A stretch of 64,000 nucleotides of DNA from Actinotignum schaalii (lineage in GTDB: Bacteria; Actinomycetota; Actinomycetes; Actinomycetales; Actinomycetaceae). Both the position numbers and the translations under genes were made by a program. The notes beneath the pieces are model-generated. The model saw only the letters and a list, made by a program, of their open reading frames with translations. It was not told the DNA's origin and searched no databases. The first letter of the stretch is position 1. Each line of letters opens with the position of its first letter. Positions 14,286 to 23,800 of this stretch are shown piece by piece. The DNA lies in NCBI RefSeq assembly GCF_028864145.1, contig NZ_JARBHJ010000002.1, forward strand, positions 1 through 64,000. The letters run 5' to 3'.

Positions 14286-15518
14286 TTAGAATCCAGATTC
14301 GGTGGGATGCGGGTAGAAGCGCCGCATTTTCTGCACCGCACGAATATCGGAAAGCATCCGGAAAATAGCGCGTTTCAGGTGGCGGTCCTTGCTATAGGCA
14401 ATCGGATTGACCACCGGGCCACGCCGGCGCACTCGCCGCACCTGCGCAGCCAGCTGCGGATCGCGCACGTAGTTCCGGCCCGCCAGCCACGCGGGAATAA
14501 TCGCGAAAATACCGGCGCGGTTAACCCGTTGGAGGGGCGCGGTTTCCCCGGCGATATCCGCCACCAGGGCGCGCGCCAGATTCACCCCGCCCACCTTAAG
14601 GTAGTAGTGCCCGCGCCCGGCCCGCGGGTTGAGATCCAGCCAGTAGGCCCGGCCGGTGCGCGGATCTATTTTCACGTCCATGGAGAAGAAGCCCCGCAGG
14701 CCAACCTCCCGCACGATCCGTTCGGCCCGGTCGGTGAGGAAACCATCCGGATCCGTGAGGATAATCCCAGCATTGCCGATAAGAGAAGGCTCATGCAGTC
14801 CCAGTAATACCCGCCCCGAGCCAATCGCGCTGAGGTGCCCGCGTGAATCAATATAGCCATTGACAACCCACTGGGTGGTGTCATCCCCCGGAATAAGCTC
14901 TTGGGCGATGAGGTCAATACCAACCTGGCGGCCGGCAAGCATGGCAAATTTCGCGCGGGCTGCGGCGGCGTCGTCGAATACCTCCACCTTTTTCAGACCC
15001 GTGGCGTACAGCGAGGTGGGGTTATCCGCGCGCGCGGGTTTCACCACAATGGGGAACGGCAGCGCGGCGAGGGCCGCGTCCCAGGTTTCGGGTCGGGATA
15101 AATGGACGACGGCGCGCCGCGGGGCCGCCTCCCCCACCTTTTCGTATACCTGCGCCATCGCCTCTTTCGAATTTGCCAGGTCCACGACCTCCGGGGCGGC
15201 GAAAGGGAAGAACCAATTCGACGCCAAACGGTGCCGGTTACGCACAATAACGTCCACACCCTCGTCAACGTTAACGAGGCAGATGAGGGTACGATCCGCG
15301 AACTCCGCGGCCAGGGAGTTAAGCAAGGCCACGAATTTTTCTTCGTCCTCCATAATGCGGCGTTCGCAGTACCGCACCGAGAGAATCGAGGAGTTATTAA
15401 TATGCCCGCGCGGGTATTCGGCAACGACGAGCGAATTCACCCCGTAGGTTTCGTGGAAAAGCCGCGCAAAACTATAGGCTTCCACCTCATTACCGAAGAT
15501 CACCGGCAGTGCATCCAT
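14286..15518 (-). CDS. ATP-grasp carboxylate-amine ligase, possible D-aspartate/D-glutamate ligase of the cross-bridge
   Basis: The 410-residue ATP-grasp protein has a pre-ATP-grasp N-terminal domain, then ATP-binding elements IVVKPARADNP near residue 170 and IAQELIPGDDTTQWVVNGY near 215. The metal-binding end LRGFFSMDVKIDPRTGRAYWLDLNPRAGRG is near 305. It resembles the family that includes the D-aspartate ligase of lactic-acid bacteria, which attaches a D-acid to the stem-peptide lysine. Next to murJ and a FemX-like gene, a cell-wall role is the best inference. Other carboxylate-amine ligations are possible. I chose the ATG at 15518 (MDALPVIFGN), which follows a good GGAGGGAG site, over an upstream GTG/ATG. 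Confidence 0.7.
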   Translation of the reverse strand: MDALPVIFGNEVEAYSFARLFHETYGVNSLVVAEYPRGHINNSSILSVRYCERRIMEDEEKFVALLNSLAAEFADRTLICLVNVDEGVDVIVRNRHRLASNWFFPFAAPEVVDLANSKEAMAQVYEKVGEAAPRRAVVHLSRPETWDAALAALPFPIVVKPARADNPTSLYATGLKKVEVFDDAAAARAKFAMLAGRQVGIDLIAQELIPGDDTTQWVVNGYIDSRGHLSAIGSGRVLLGLHEPSLIGNAGIILTDPDGFLTDRAERIVREVGLRGFFSMDVKIDPRTGRAYWLDLNPRAGRGHYYLKVGGVNLARALVADIAGETAPLQRVNRAGIFAIIPAWLAGRNYVRDPQLAAQVRRVRRRGPVVNPIAYSKDRHLKRAIFRMLSDIRAVQKMRRFYPHPTESGF

Positions 15519-15617
15519 ACGTGTTCTCCCTCCGCGCCCCGCCGCGGGCACGATCATTATGCTAGCAGCGCCGCGCTAAAGTAGAAGCCAGCACTCCGCC
15601 CACGTGAAAGGACCGTC

Positions 15618-15854
15618 ATGACCGACACCCCTATCCCCAGCATCGAGGTTCGTTTGCCGATTAAACTCGGCCAGTTCGTGAAATTAGCATCGTTGGCGGC
15701 TTCGGGCGCCGAGGCCCGCGAGCTTATCGAAGCGGGCGATATTAGCGTGAACGGTCGGGTAGAAACCCGCCGCGGCAGCGCGCTGGCGGAGGGCGATGTG
15801 ATTGCCCTCGCCCAGCCGCGCGGCGCGCTGCGCGTACGAGTGACAAGCCTCTAG
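15618..15854 (+). CDS. Small S4-domain RNA-binding protein
   Basis: The 78-residue protein is almost entirely one S4 fold: [25 protein letters not shown] followed by [19 protein letters not shown]. Such stand-alone S4 proteins bind structured RNA, often in ribosome quality control or assembly. AAAGGA lies upstream of the ATG. The stop codon shares the bases CTAG with the convergent glyQS stop. The exact target is unknown. Confidence 0.85.
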   Translation: MTDTPIPSIEVRLPIKLGQFVKLASLAASGAEARELIEAGDISVNGRVETRRGSALAEGDVIALAQPRGALRVRVTSL

Positions 15855-17248
15855 CAGCCCACCAGTTTCTGGGCCAGGAAGCCCTCCACCTTCTCTAGCG
15901 GGATACGGACCTGCTCCATGGTGTCGCGGTCGCGTACCGTGACCGCCTGATCTTCGAGAGTATCGAAGTCCACGGTCACGCAGTACGGGGTGCCAATTTC
16001 ATCCTGGCGGCGGTAGCGGCGCCCGACCGCTCCTGCGTCGTCGAAATCAACATTCCACGAGGCCCGCAAGCGCGCGGCAAGATCCGCCGCCAAGGGGGTG
16101 AGCTTCTCATTGCGCGAGAGCGGGAGCACCGCGGCCTTGACGGGTGCCAGGCGCGGATCCAAGCGCAGCACGGTGCGCTTATCCACCCCGCCCTTGGTAT
16201 TAGGCGCCTCATCTTCCACGTAAGCATCCACGAGGAAAGCCATAAGCGAACGGGTCAGCCCGGCGGAGGGCTCAATCACGTAAGGAACATAGCGTTCCCC
16301 GCTGGCCTGGTCGAAGTAGGACAAATCCTTACCCGAATGCTTCATATGGGTGGTGAGGTCAAAATCGGTACGGTTGGCGATGCCTTCCAGCTCGCCCCAA
16401 TCCGATCCCTGGAACCCGAATTTGTATTCGATATCCACGGTGCGCTTGGAGTAATGGGAGAGCTTTTCCTGGGGGTGTTCGTACAGGCGCAGGTGCTCCG
16501 GGTTAATCCCCAGGTCCTTGTACCAATCTAGGCGCTGGTCAATCCAGTACTGGTGCCATTCTTCATCCTCCCCGGGCTTGACGAAGAACTCCAGTTCCAT
16601 CTGCTCAAATTCACGGGTGCGGAAAATGAAGTTTCCGGGGGTGATTTCATTGCGGAAAGACTTGCCGATCTGGCCGATGCCGAACGGTGGCTTCTTGCGC
16701 GAGGTAGTTTGTACATTCGCGAAATTGACGAAAATACCCTGGGCGGTTTCCGGGCGCAGGTAGTGCAGGCCGGATTCGTCTTCCACCGGGCCGAGGGTGG
16801 TTTTCAGCATCATGTTAAAATCGCGCGGCTCGGTCCATTGGCCCTTCACCCCGCAATGCGGGCAGCCCAGCTCCGCGGTGGTAATGGAATCCGGGTCGTC
16901 AATATGCTTCTTCGCAGCCTGGGCTTCCTGGAGCTGGTCCATGCGCAGGCGCTTGTGACAGTTGAGGCATTCGATGAGCGGATCGTTGAACACCCCGACG
17001 TGCCCGGATGCCACCCACACTTCCCGCGGCAAAATAATGGAGGAGTCAATGCCGACAACGTTATCGCGACTTTGCACCATGTAACGCCACCACTGGCGCT
17101 TAATATTTTCTTTCAGCTCGGTTCCCAGCGGGCCGTAATCCCAGGCCGAGCGGGTGCCGCCGTAAATTTCCCCGGCGGGGAACACGAAACCGCGGCGCTT
17201 GGCCAAAGAAATAACGTTATCGAGACGGGAGGGAGCAGGCTTAGCCAA
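15851..17248 (-). CDS. glyQS: Glycyl-tRNA synthetase, single-chain dimeric type
   Basis: The 465-residue class II enzyme charges tRNA-Gly. Motif regions are clear: [20 protein letters not shown] near residue 20, a zinc-binding set ([11 protein letters not shown] and [12 protein letters not shown]), and motif 2 ([21 protein letters not shown]). Motif 3 is [17 protein letters not shown], and an anticodon-binding domain lies at the C-terminus. It is the eukaryote/actinobacteria-like homodimeric form, not the alpha2-beta2 form. The start appears to be TTG at 17248 with AAAGGA seven bases upstream; no better in-frame start fits the homology. Its stop overlaps the S4 gene stop head-on. Confidence 0.95.
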   Translation of the reverse strand: MAKPAPSRLDNVISLAKRRGFVFPAGEIYGGTRSAWDYGPLGTELKENIKRQWWRYMVQSRDNVVGIDSSIILPREVWVASGHVGVFNDPLIECLNCHKRLRMDQLQEAQAAKKHIDDPDSITTAELGCPHCGVKGQWTEPRDFNMMLKTTLGPVEDESGLHYLRPETAQGIFVNFANVQTTSRKKPPFGIGQIGKSFRNEITPGNFIFRTREFEQMELEFFVKPGEDEEWHQYWIDQRLDWYKDLGINPEHLRLYEHPQEKLSHYSKRTVDIEYKFGFQGSDWGELEGIANRTDFDLTTHMKHSGKDLSYFDQASGERYVPYVIEPSAGLTRSLMAFLVDAYVEDEAPNTKGGVDKRTVLRLDPRLAPVKAAVLPLSRNEKLTPLAADLAARLRASWNVDFDDAGAVGRRYRRQDEIGTPYCVTVDFDTLEDQAVTVRDRDTMEQVRIPLEKVEGFLAQKLVGC

Positions 17249-17293
17249 CGTTGTTCCTTTCTATTGCGCGCATCCGGATGATGCGTGGCCCGT

Positions 17294-17818
17294 CTAGTCT
17301 ACCGCCGCGCCCGTTTCCGCGCGGTCCCGGCCGGTGCGGAAAACGAAAAGGAAATATGCGACGACGACGCCCAGCACCACCACTGCGGCTATCCCCCACG
17401 GGTTACCGAAAATAGCTGCCCATACCGCTCGCAAGGCGAGCATACCCACCGTGGAGTAGATCGCCGCCCACCCCAGCCAGCCGGGAAGCGCAGCCAAGGT
17501 GAAACGCCAGCCGCTCATACGGGTGAGCCCGGCGCCGATGAGGATGACGGTTTGCACGCCGATGGTGAAGAAGCAGAGAGTGACGAGGGGCCAGCCGCGG
17601 CGCGCCACCCGTGCCGAGGCCGCGATAACGCGTTCGTCATGCGCCCAGGCCCAGGCGCGGTGGGCGAGGCGATTGCGCGGTTCACGCTGGCGCGCCACCA
17701 GGTAAGCGGCATAGCGGCCCAACCAGAAGGTGGCGCTGGAGCGCAAGGAAACCACGAGGAAAAGGAAAAGATAGACGAAGGCAAAGGAACGCCCGGCCAG
17801 GAACGCAAAAGAATCCAT
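17294..17818 (-). CDS. Hypothetical membrane protein downstream of the zinc-type regulator
   Basis: I do not recognise a family. The 174-residue product starts MDSFAFLAGRSFAFVYLFLF, with an N-terminal membrane segment and about three more (near residues 85, 105 and 140). Cytoplasmic stretches are rich in Arg and Ala. The start at 17818 is two bases after the regulator's stop, so it is probably co-transcribed with the zinc-transport operon. A metal-linked role would be a guess from context only. Confidence 0.6.
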   Translation of the reverse strand: MDSFAFLAGRSFAFVYLFLFLVVSLRSSATFWLGRYAAYLVARQREPRNRLAHRAWAWAHDERVIAASARVARRGWPLVTLCFFTIGVQTVILIGAGLTRMSGWRFTLAALPGWLGWAAIYSTVGMLALRAVWAAIFGNPWGIAAVVVLGVVVAYFLFVFRTGRDRAETGAAVD

Positions 17819-17820
17819 GC

Positions 17821-18270
17821 TCAGCGACCCGCGCTTTCTCCGGTGCGGCTCGTTCCCTGCCCACCCCGCCCGGTTGTTTGCCCGGCGCAATCGGAGCAGA
17901 CCCCAATGAGTTCAAGGGTGTGGTCCACATCCGAGAAACCGTTGGCGGTGGCAATGGAACGCACCCAATCTTCGGCACCTTCGAGTGCGATTTCCACGGT
18001 TTTGCCGCAGCGCCGGCACATGAGATGGTGGTGGTGTTCTTCGGTTTCACAATAGCGGTAGAGAGTTTCGGTCCCCTCCTGCATGGTATCGAGAATCCCC
18101 TCCTCCGCCATGGCCTGCAAGGTGCGATACACGGTGGCGAGCCCGATGCGCCGGCCCTCCCGAGAAAGCTTTTCGTGGAGCTCCTGGGCAGAAACAAATT
18201 CCGGGATCGTTTCCACCATCTTCGAAATGGCGATCCGCTGGGCAGTTACCCGCGGTTTAGACGCGTTCAT
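17821..18270 (-). CDS. zur: Fur-family regulator, probably Zur
   Basis: The 149-residue Fur/Zur protein has an N-terminal winged helix (TAQRIAISKMVETIPEFVSAQ to GLATVYRTLQAMAEEG). The C-terminal metal-binding part shows EEHHHHLMCRRCGKTVEIALEG and a second CxxC (GVCSDCAGQ), a pair of cysteine motifs that forms the structural zinc site. It is the last regulator-type gene of a metal ABC operon and overlaps the permease gene by 14 bases, so Zur is preferred over Fur. The ATG at 18270 follows AGGAGGGTTC, an excellent ribosome site inside the permease gene. No clear Zur box was found before znuA. Confidence 0.85.
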   Translation of the reverse strand: MNASKPRVTAQRIAISKMVETIPEFVSAQELHEKLSREGRRIGLATVYRTLQAMAEEGILDTMQEGTETLYRYCETEEHHHHLMCRRCGKTVEIALEGAEDWVRSIATANGFSDVDHTLELIGVCSDCAGQTTGRGGQGTSRTGESAGR

Positions 18271-19117
18271 GAACCCTCCTGTGATTGCGCCGTACCAGCG
18301 TAGATACCATTGCCACGGCCGCGTACCCGGCAATGAGAATCACCGCGATCATAGCCCCCGGAGAGGCAGAAACATAGCGGGTAATGACCAATCCGACAAG
18401 TGCGGCTCCGCATCCGAGCCCCATGGCCAGGCGCTGGGTATGCGCCAGGGAGGAGCACACCAGCTGGGCGGTGGCCACCGGGACGATCATCATGGCCGAC
18501 ACCAGCAGAATGCCCACCACCCGCATGGACACCGCGACCGTGAGCGCTGCCGTGACCGCGATGAGGATATTAAAGGCCCGCACCGGCAGTCCCGAGGCAC
18601 GCGCGAAGTCTTCGTCGTTCGTCACGGAGAAAAGCGGGCCGCGCAGCCCGATACCCACCGCGAGGATAACCACGGTGAGGGCCACGGTGTACCACACGTC
18701 CTGCCCCGTGACCGTGGTAACTGAGCCGAAGAGGTAGTAGTTGAGGTTCGCCGTCGTGCCACCCGCAAGGGAAATGAGCAGCACCCCGCAGGCAATACCC
18801 CCGTAGAACATAATCGCGAGCGCGGTATCCCCCGAGGTGATTCCCGCGGACCGCACCCATTCGATAATGAGGGCGCCGAGCACCGCGATAACGAGGGCAC
18901 CGGGCACCGCGAAACGTTCGGGTTGGCCGTGCAACCACGTGCCGGTGAGCCAGCCGAGGGCCACCCCGGTGAGAGCCACGTGCCCGATACCGTCGCCCAT
19001 GAGGGCCATGCCGCGTTGGACGAGGTAGCTGCCCACCACCGGCGCCGCCAACCCCACGAGTACCGCTACCAGCAGGGAACGCATCATGAGGGGCGAGGAA
19101 AGAATATCTGCGATCAT
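18257..19117 (-). CDS. znuB: Metal ABC transporter permease (ZnuB/MntB type)
   Basis: The 286-residue protein has about eight or nine membrane segments, matching the ABC-3 permease family for zinc or manganese. Typical stretches include VGSYLVQRGMALMGDGIGHVAL near residue 30 and SVTNDEDFARASGLPVRAFN near 170. It forms the membrane channel for the binding lipoprotein and ATPase encoded just upstream. Its start overlaps the ATPase stop by 4 bases and its end overlaps zur. Confidence 0.9.
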   Translation of the reverse strand: MIADILSSPLMMRSLLVAVLVGLAAPVVGSYLVQRGMALMGDGIGHVALTGVALGWLTGTWLHGQPERFAVPGALVIAVLGALIIEWVRSAGITSGDTALAIMFYGGIACGVLLISLAGGTTANLNYYLFGSVTTVTGQDVWYTVALTVVILAVGIGLRGPLFSVTNDEDFARASGLPVRAFNILIAVTAALTVAVSMRVVGILLVSAMMIVPVATAQLVCSSLAHTQRLAMGLGCGAALVGLVITRYVSASPGAMIAVILIAGYAAVAMVSTLVRRNHRRVHERV

Positions 19118-19863
19118 TGCACCACTCCCCCGTGAACGTAGCCATCTGATACCTGGATATCGCGGTGCACCAGGTGAGCGAGTTCCCCGCGTTCGTGGAG
19201 CACCATCACGAGGGTGAGCCCCGCGCCGTGCAGGCGGGTGAGGATATCGGCCAGATCGGCGCGGGCGCGGGCATCGATCCCGGCCAGCGGTTCGTCAAGC
19301 ACCAGTAGATCGGGGCGGCGCACCAGCGCGCGGGCGATCATGACGCGGTGCTGCTGGCCGCCGGAAAAGACCCGTACCGGATCCTGGGCGCGATCTTCCA
19401 GTCCCACCGCCGCGAGGGCGTCATAGGCTGCGGCGCGGGCCGCTTTCCCCTTATCCGCGAAAAGGTGACGCCCGGATAGTAAGCCGGAGCGCACAACTTC
19501 CAGCGCGGTGGCGGGCAGGTTCCCGGCGTGCACCATCGACTGGGGCACGTAGCCCACCCGGTGCCAGGGCACCTGGCGCGGGCGCGCGGTATCCGCCCCG
19601 AAAATTTGCGCGGTTCCGGTGTGGGCAACGACGCCGAGAAGCCCCTTGACGAGGGTGGATTTACCCGAGCCATTGGGCCCGAAGATCCCCACCGATTCCC
19701 CGGCCGCGATCTCCAGGTGGGCCGAATGCACGATCTCGCGCCCGCCCAGGGTAATACACAGGTCGCGGGCAAGGAGGGCCGGGGGAAGCGTAGGCTGCGC
19801 CGGGGCCTGGCCCGCAACGGATATCGCGCCCGTGCCGGGTGCCGGGGACGGACTTACTGGCAC
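19114..19863 (-). CDS. znuC: Metal ABC transporter ATPase (ZnuC type)
   Basis: The 249-residue ABC ATPase has Walker A GPNGSGKSTLVKGLLG near residue 60, Q-loop region VPQSMVHAGNL, signature VFSGGQQHRVMIARAL and Walker B LLVLDEPLAGID. It energises zinc (or manganese) import with the neighbouring permease. The start is GTG at 19863, overlapping the end of znuA by 10 bases. The first 25 residues are rich in Pro and Ala and lie outside the conserved domain, so a later start is possible. Confidence 0.9.
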   Translation of the reverse strand: MPVSPSPAPGTGAISVAGQAPAQPTLPPALLARDLCITLGGREIVHSAHLEIAAGESVGIFGPNGSGKSTLVKGLLGVVAHTGTAQIFGADTARPRQVPWHRVGYVPQSMVHAGNLPATALEVVRSGLLSGRHLFADKGKAARAAAYDALAAVGLEDRAQDPVRVFSGGQQHRVMIARALVRRPDLLVLDEPLAGIDARARADLADILTRLHGAGLTLVMVLHERGELAHLVHRDIQVSDGYVHGGVVQ

Positions 19864-20828
19864 TGCAATCCCTCACGCAGGTGGGCGAGGTTGGTATCCA
19901 TAATGCTCAGGTAACCTGCGCCATCCGGATCGGATTCCGCGGTGCTCAGCGAGGAGAGTTGCGCGCCGGTTTCCGCGGCGATGGCCTCGGCGGTTTTCGC
20001 GGGGCTATTTACTTCCGCGAAGATGGTGCGGGTCCCGGTTTCCGCCATAATGCGTTTCACTTCGGAAATATCGAGCGGGGAGGGATCCTGATCCGGGTCA
20101 ATCCCCGAGATTCCCACCTGGACGAGGTTATAACGGTCCGTGAGGTAACCGAAAGCCGCGTGGGAGGACACCACGGTAGTAGTAGCGCACTGGGCGAGAC
20201 CCGTGGAATAGCGCGAATTGAGATCGGATAGCTCGTTCTTGAGGCGCGCGAAATTTGCCTCGAAATCAGCGCGATGCTCCGGGTCCATGGAGGAAAGCGA
20301 CGCCGTGATGGCTTCGCCTACGTCCCGCATCCGCACCGGATCAAGCCAAAAATGCGGATCCAGAACGCGCCCGGCTTCGGTAGCTTCATCCCCGTGATTA
20401 TCGGCTAGACCGCGGTGGTGAACCAGCTTGGCGGCATCGGCCAGATTGACAGCGTTACCACCCCCAATGGTGGAAATCGCCGCATCGAGGGAGGGCTGGA
20501 ATCCGGCGACGTAGAAGATGACGTCCGTGGCTTCCAGTTCCGCGACCTGCTTCGGGGAGAACTCGTAGTCATGGGGTTCCACATTGGTGGGGGTGGCGGA
20601 GGTGACCTCCACGTAATCCCCGCCGATCTGTTCAGCGAGCCACCGGATCGGGGTGAACGATGCCGTCACACCAATGCGCGCGGTATCCGCGCTCGGTGCA
20701 GCTGCGGAGCTTGCGGCGCTATCCGCGGGCGAGGTGGAGGATGGCTGGCAGCCGGCCAGCAGCGCGGTGGATCCCAGCAGCGCTGTGCATCCGAGCAGCG
20801 CCACCATACGAGTCAAAGTTTTCTTCAC
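19854..20828 (-). CDS. znuA: Zinc-type substrate-binding lipoprotein (ZnuA family)
   Basis: The 324-residue protein has a lipoprotein signal ending in a LLAGC lipobox at about residue 27, then a Ser/Ala-rich tether. The metal-binding solute-binding fold follows. Candidate ligands are His in EPHDYEFS, a His-rich loop with HHRGLADNHGDE and DPHFWLDPVRM, and His in VVSSHAAFGYL. It captures zinc or manganese outside the membrane for ZnuBC. The start is GTG at 20828 with TAGACT ending six bases upstream. The histidine-rich loop favours zinc. Confidence 0.9.
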   Translation of the reverse strand: MKKTLTRMVALLGCTALLGSTALLAGCQPSSTSPADSAASSAAAPSADTARIGVTASFTPIRWLAEQIGGDYVEVTSATPTNVEPHDYEFSPKQVAELEATDVIFYVAGFQPSLDAAISTIGGGNAVNLADAAKLVHHRGLADNHGDEATEAGRVLDPHFWLDPVRMRDVGEAITASLSSMDPEHRADFEANFARLKNELSDLNSRYSTGLAQCATTTVVSSHAAFGYLTDRYNLVQVGISGIDPDQDPSPLDISEVKRIMAETGTRTIFAEVNSPAKTAEAIAAETGAQLSSLSTAESDPDGAGYLSIMDTNLAHLREGLQCQ

Positions 20829-20834
20829 CCGGCC

Positions 20835-20840
20835 AGTCTA
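20835..20840 (-). promoter_or_regulatory. Leaderless -10 box TAGACT for znuA
   Basis: TAGACT-GGCCGG-GTG places the box six bases before the GTG at 20828. It sits in the 23-base gap after the dnaE stop, so the znu operon can be read independently of dnaE. Confidence 0.45.
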
Positions 20841-20851
20841 CCCAACGCGAA

Positions 20852-23800
20852 CTAGACCAAGCAGTTACGCCCGAGGAGCACCTTGAGATCGGAGAAGAAA
20901 CGCGCTTCGGGTTTAACATAAAATTCTTGGCCCACCTGCACCACCGAGGTGCGGCCGGGGCGCTGGATATGGAGCCGCACCGGGGCACTCCCCGGGTAGA
21001 GCTGCAGCAACTCGCTGAGCTGCCCGAGCAGATCGCGGGTGCACATGCGCTCCGCCAGCTGAACGTCCACGGGCGAATCCGGGAGCAGGTCACCGCTGGG
21101 AATTTTCATATCCTGTGCGGAGAGCTGAATATTGCCATCACGATCCGAGACGCGCGCGGTAATAATGGCTACCTGATCCGGGGCGAGCAGCCCGGCCACG
21201 GTCTGGTAGGTGGCCGGGAAGAAGTTGATCTCCGTACTGCCCGTCATATCCTCCAGAACAATCGTCGCCCACATCTTCCCGTTTTTCTTGGAGATGCGCG
21301 GCTGGACAGCTGTCACGAGTCCGGCCAAGGTCACAGTCCGCCCGTCCGTTGCGGCGTCGTCGTCCAAAAGACGCACCACCGTGGTATCGGCCGCGCGATC
21401 CAAAATATGTTCCATGCCGGAGAGCGGGTGGTCGGAAACATACAGGCCGAGCATATCGCGCTCGAGGTTGAGCTTTTCGCGTTTATCCCATTCGGGCAGC
21501 TCGGGGATATCGACCTCCACCCCGCCGGCGATTTCCGAACCGCCGAACAAATCGAACTGCCCCACCGCTTCATTCTTCTTCAGGGCGACGACGGCATCCA
21601 CCGCTTCCGCGACTTTGGAGAGCAAGGCGCGGCGGGTATAGCCCATGGAATCGAAAGCCCCGGCGCGCACGAGGCATTCCACGCTGCGCTTATTGAGGAC
21701 CTCGAGAGGAACCTTATCGAGGAAGTCCTGGAAAGAAGTGAAGGCACCCTTTTCTTCGCGGGCGCTAATAATGCCGTCCACGACTTTCGCGCCCACGTTG
21801 CGCACCGCGGACAGCCCAAAGCGGATCTCCTCCCCCACGGCGGAGAAATTCGCCAGGGATTCGTTCACATCGGGGACGAGCACCCGGATGCCCATGCGAC
21901 GGGCTTCCCCGAGGTAGACCGCCATTTTGTCTTTATTGTCTTTGCGGGAGGTGAGGAGGGCCGCCATGTATTCCACCGGGTAGTGGGCTTTCAGGTAGGC
22001 CGTCCAGTAGGAGATCACGCCGTAGCAGGCCGAATGGGACTTATTGAACGCGTAGGACGCGAAGGGCTCCATGGTGCCCCACAGGGTTTTCACCGCGTCC
22101 TTGCTAAAGCCCTGGGCCACCATCCCGGCTTCGAAATCGACGTACATCTTATCCATGACGTCTTTTTTCTTCTTACCCATGGCTTTACGCAGTGAATCTG
22201 CCTGGCCCATGGTGAAACCGGCCACCGTCCGGGCGATCTGCATGATCTGTTCCTGGTAGACGATCAGGCCGTAGGTGGGGGCCAGAATCGGCTCGAGGAT
22301 CTCCTCCAGTTCGGGATGGATTGCCTCGATTTTCTGCAGGCCGTTCTTGCGCAGCGCGTAATTGGTATGGGAGTTCATCCCCATGGGGCCGGGGCGGTAG
22401 AGCGCGGACACCGCGGAAATGTCCTCGAAGTTGGTGGGTTTCATCTGCTTGAGCAGCGTGCGCATCCCCGAACCATCCAGCTGGAAAATACCGAGGGTAT
22501 CTGCATGCTGGAGCAGCTCGAAGGTGCGCTCATCATCGAGGGGAACATTATCGATATCGAGCGGCTCTTTATTATTCGCCACGATATTTTCCAGGGCGTC
22601 CTCAATCGTGGTGAGATTGGACAGCCCTAGGAAGTCCATTTTGAGGATGCCAAGGTCCTCGCATTCGGGGTATTCGAATTGGGTGATGACCGCACCGTCA
22701 GCCGGACGTTTCATCACCGGGATAACATCGGTGAGCGGGACCGAGGACATAAGGATGGCGCAGGCGTGCACACCCCACTGGCGGGTGAGCCCTTCGATGC
22801 CTTGGGCCAGGTCGAAAACACGTTTGGCATCCACATCGGTGGAGACCATATCGCGGAATTCCCCGGCTTCCATATAGCGGGAATTCTTTTCATCAAAAAC
22901 GCCGGAGAGCGGGATGTCTTTGCCCATGACCGAGGGCGGGAGGGCCTTGGTGAGGCGTTCGCCCATCTCGAAGGGGTAACCGAGCACCCGGGAGGCGTCC
23001 TTGAGGGCCTGCTTCGTTTTAATGGTGCCGAAGGTGACCACCTGGGAGACTTTGTCATGCCCGTATTTATCTTCAACGTACGCGATGACTTCCCCGCGGC
23101 GCCGTTCATCGAAATCCACGTCAATATCAGGCATAGATACGCGTTCCGGGTTGAGGAAACGTTCGAAGAGGAGGCCGTGTTCGATGGGATCCAATTCGGT
23201 GATATGCAGCGCGTAGGCCACCATGGAACCGGCCCCGGAGCCACGCCCCGGGCCCACCCGGATGCCATTGCGTTTGGCCCACAGAATGTAATCGGACACC
23301 ACGAGGAAGTAGCCGGGGAAGCCCATCTGGACGATGACCTCCACCTCGTAATTGGCGCGCTGGCGCACATGATCGGGAATATGCTCCCCATAGCGCGAAT
23401 GCAAGCCGCGTTCCACTTCTTTAATGAACCAGGAGGTGATGTCCTCCCCTGCGGGAACCGGGAATACCGGCATGTAATTAGCGCCTTCGGCGGCGGTGGT
23501 GAAGGAGATATTGCAGCGTTCGGCCACCAGCAGGGTGTTTTCCATGGCTCCGGGTAGGTCCCCGAAGAGACGGTACATTTCTTCGGTGGAACGCAGGTGG
23601 TAGCCGTGGCCATCGAATTTGAAACGGTTGGGATCCTGGAGGGTGGAACCGGAGTTAATGCAGAGCATGGCATCCTGGACGGAATGATCCTCCGCGCGCA
23701 CATAATGCGAATCATTGGTGGCCAGCAGCGGCGCATTGATTTTCTTAGCGAGATCCAGCAGATCATTGCGGGTGCGCCGCTCGATTTCATTATCGTGGTC

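Noticed and set aside
20829-20851. Zur operator before znuA
   Set aside because: The gap lacks the AT-rich dyad (TGANAATGATTNTCA type) expected of actinobacterial Zur.
20660-22195. 511-codon open frame antisense to dnaE and znuA
   Set aside because: It crosses two confidently assigned genes and has no domain signature.
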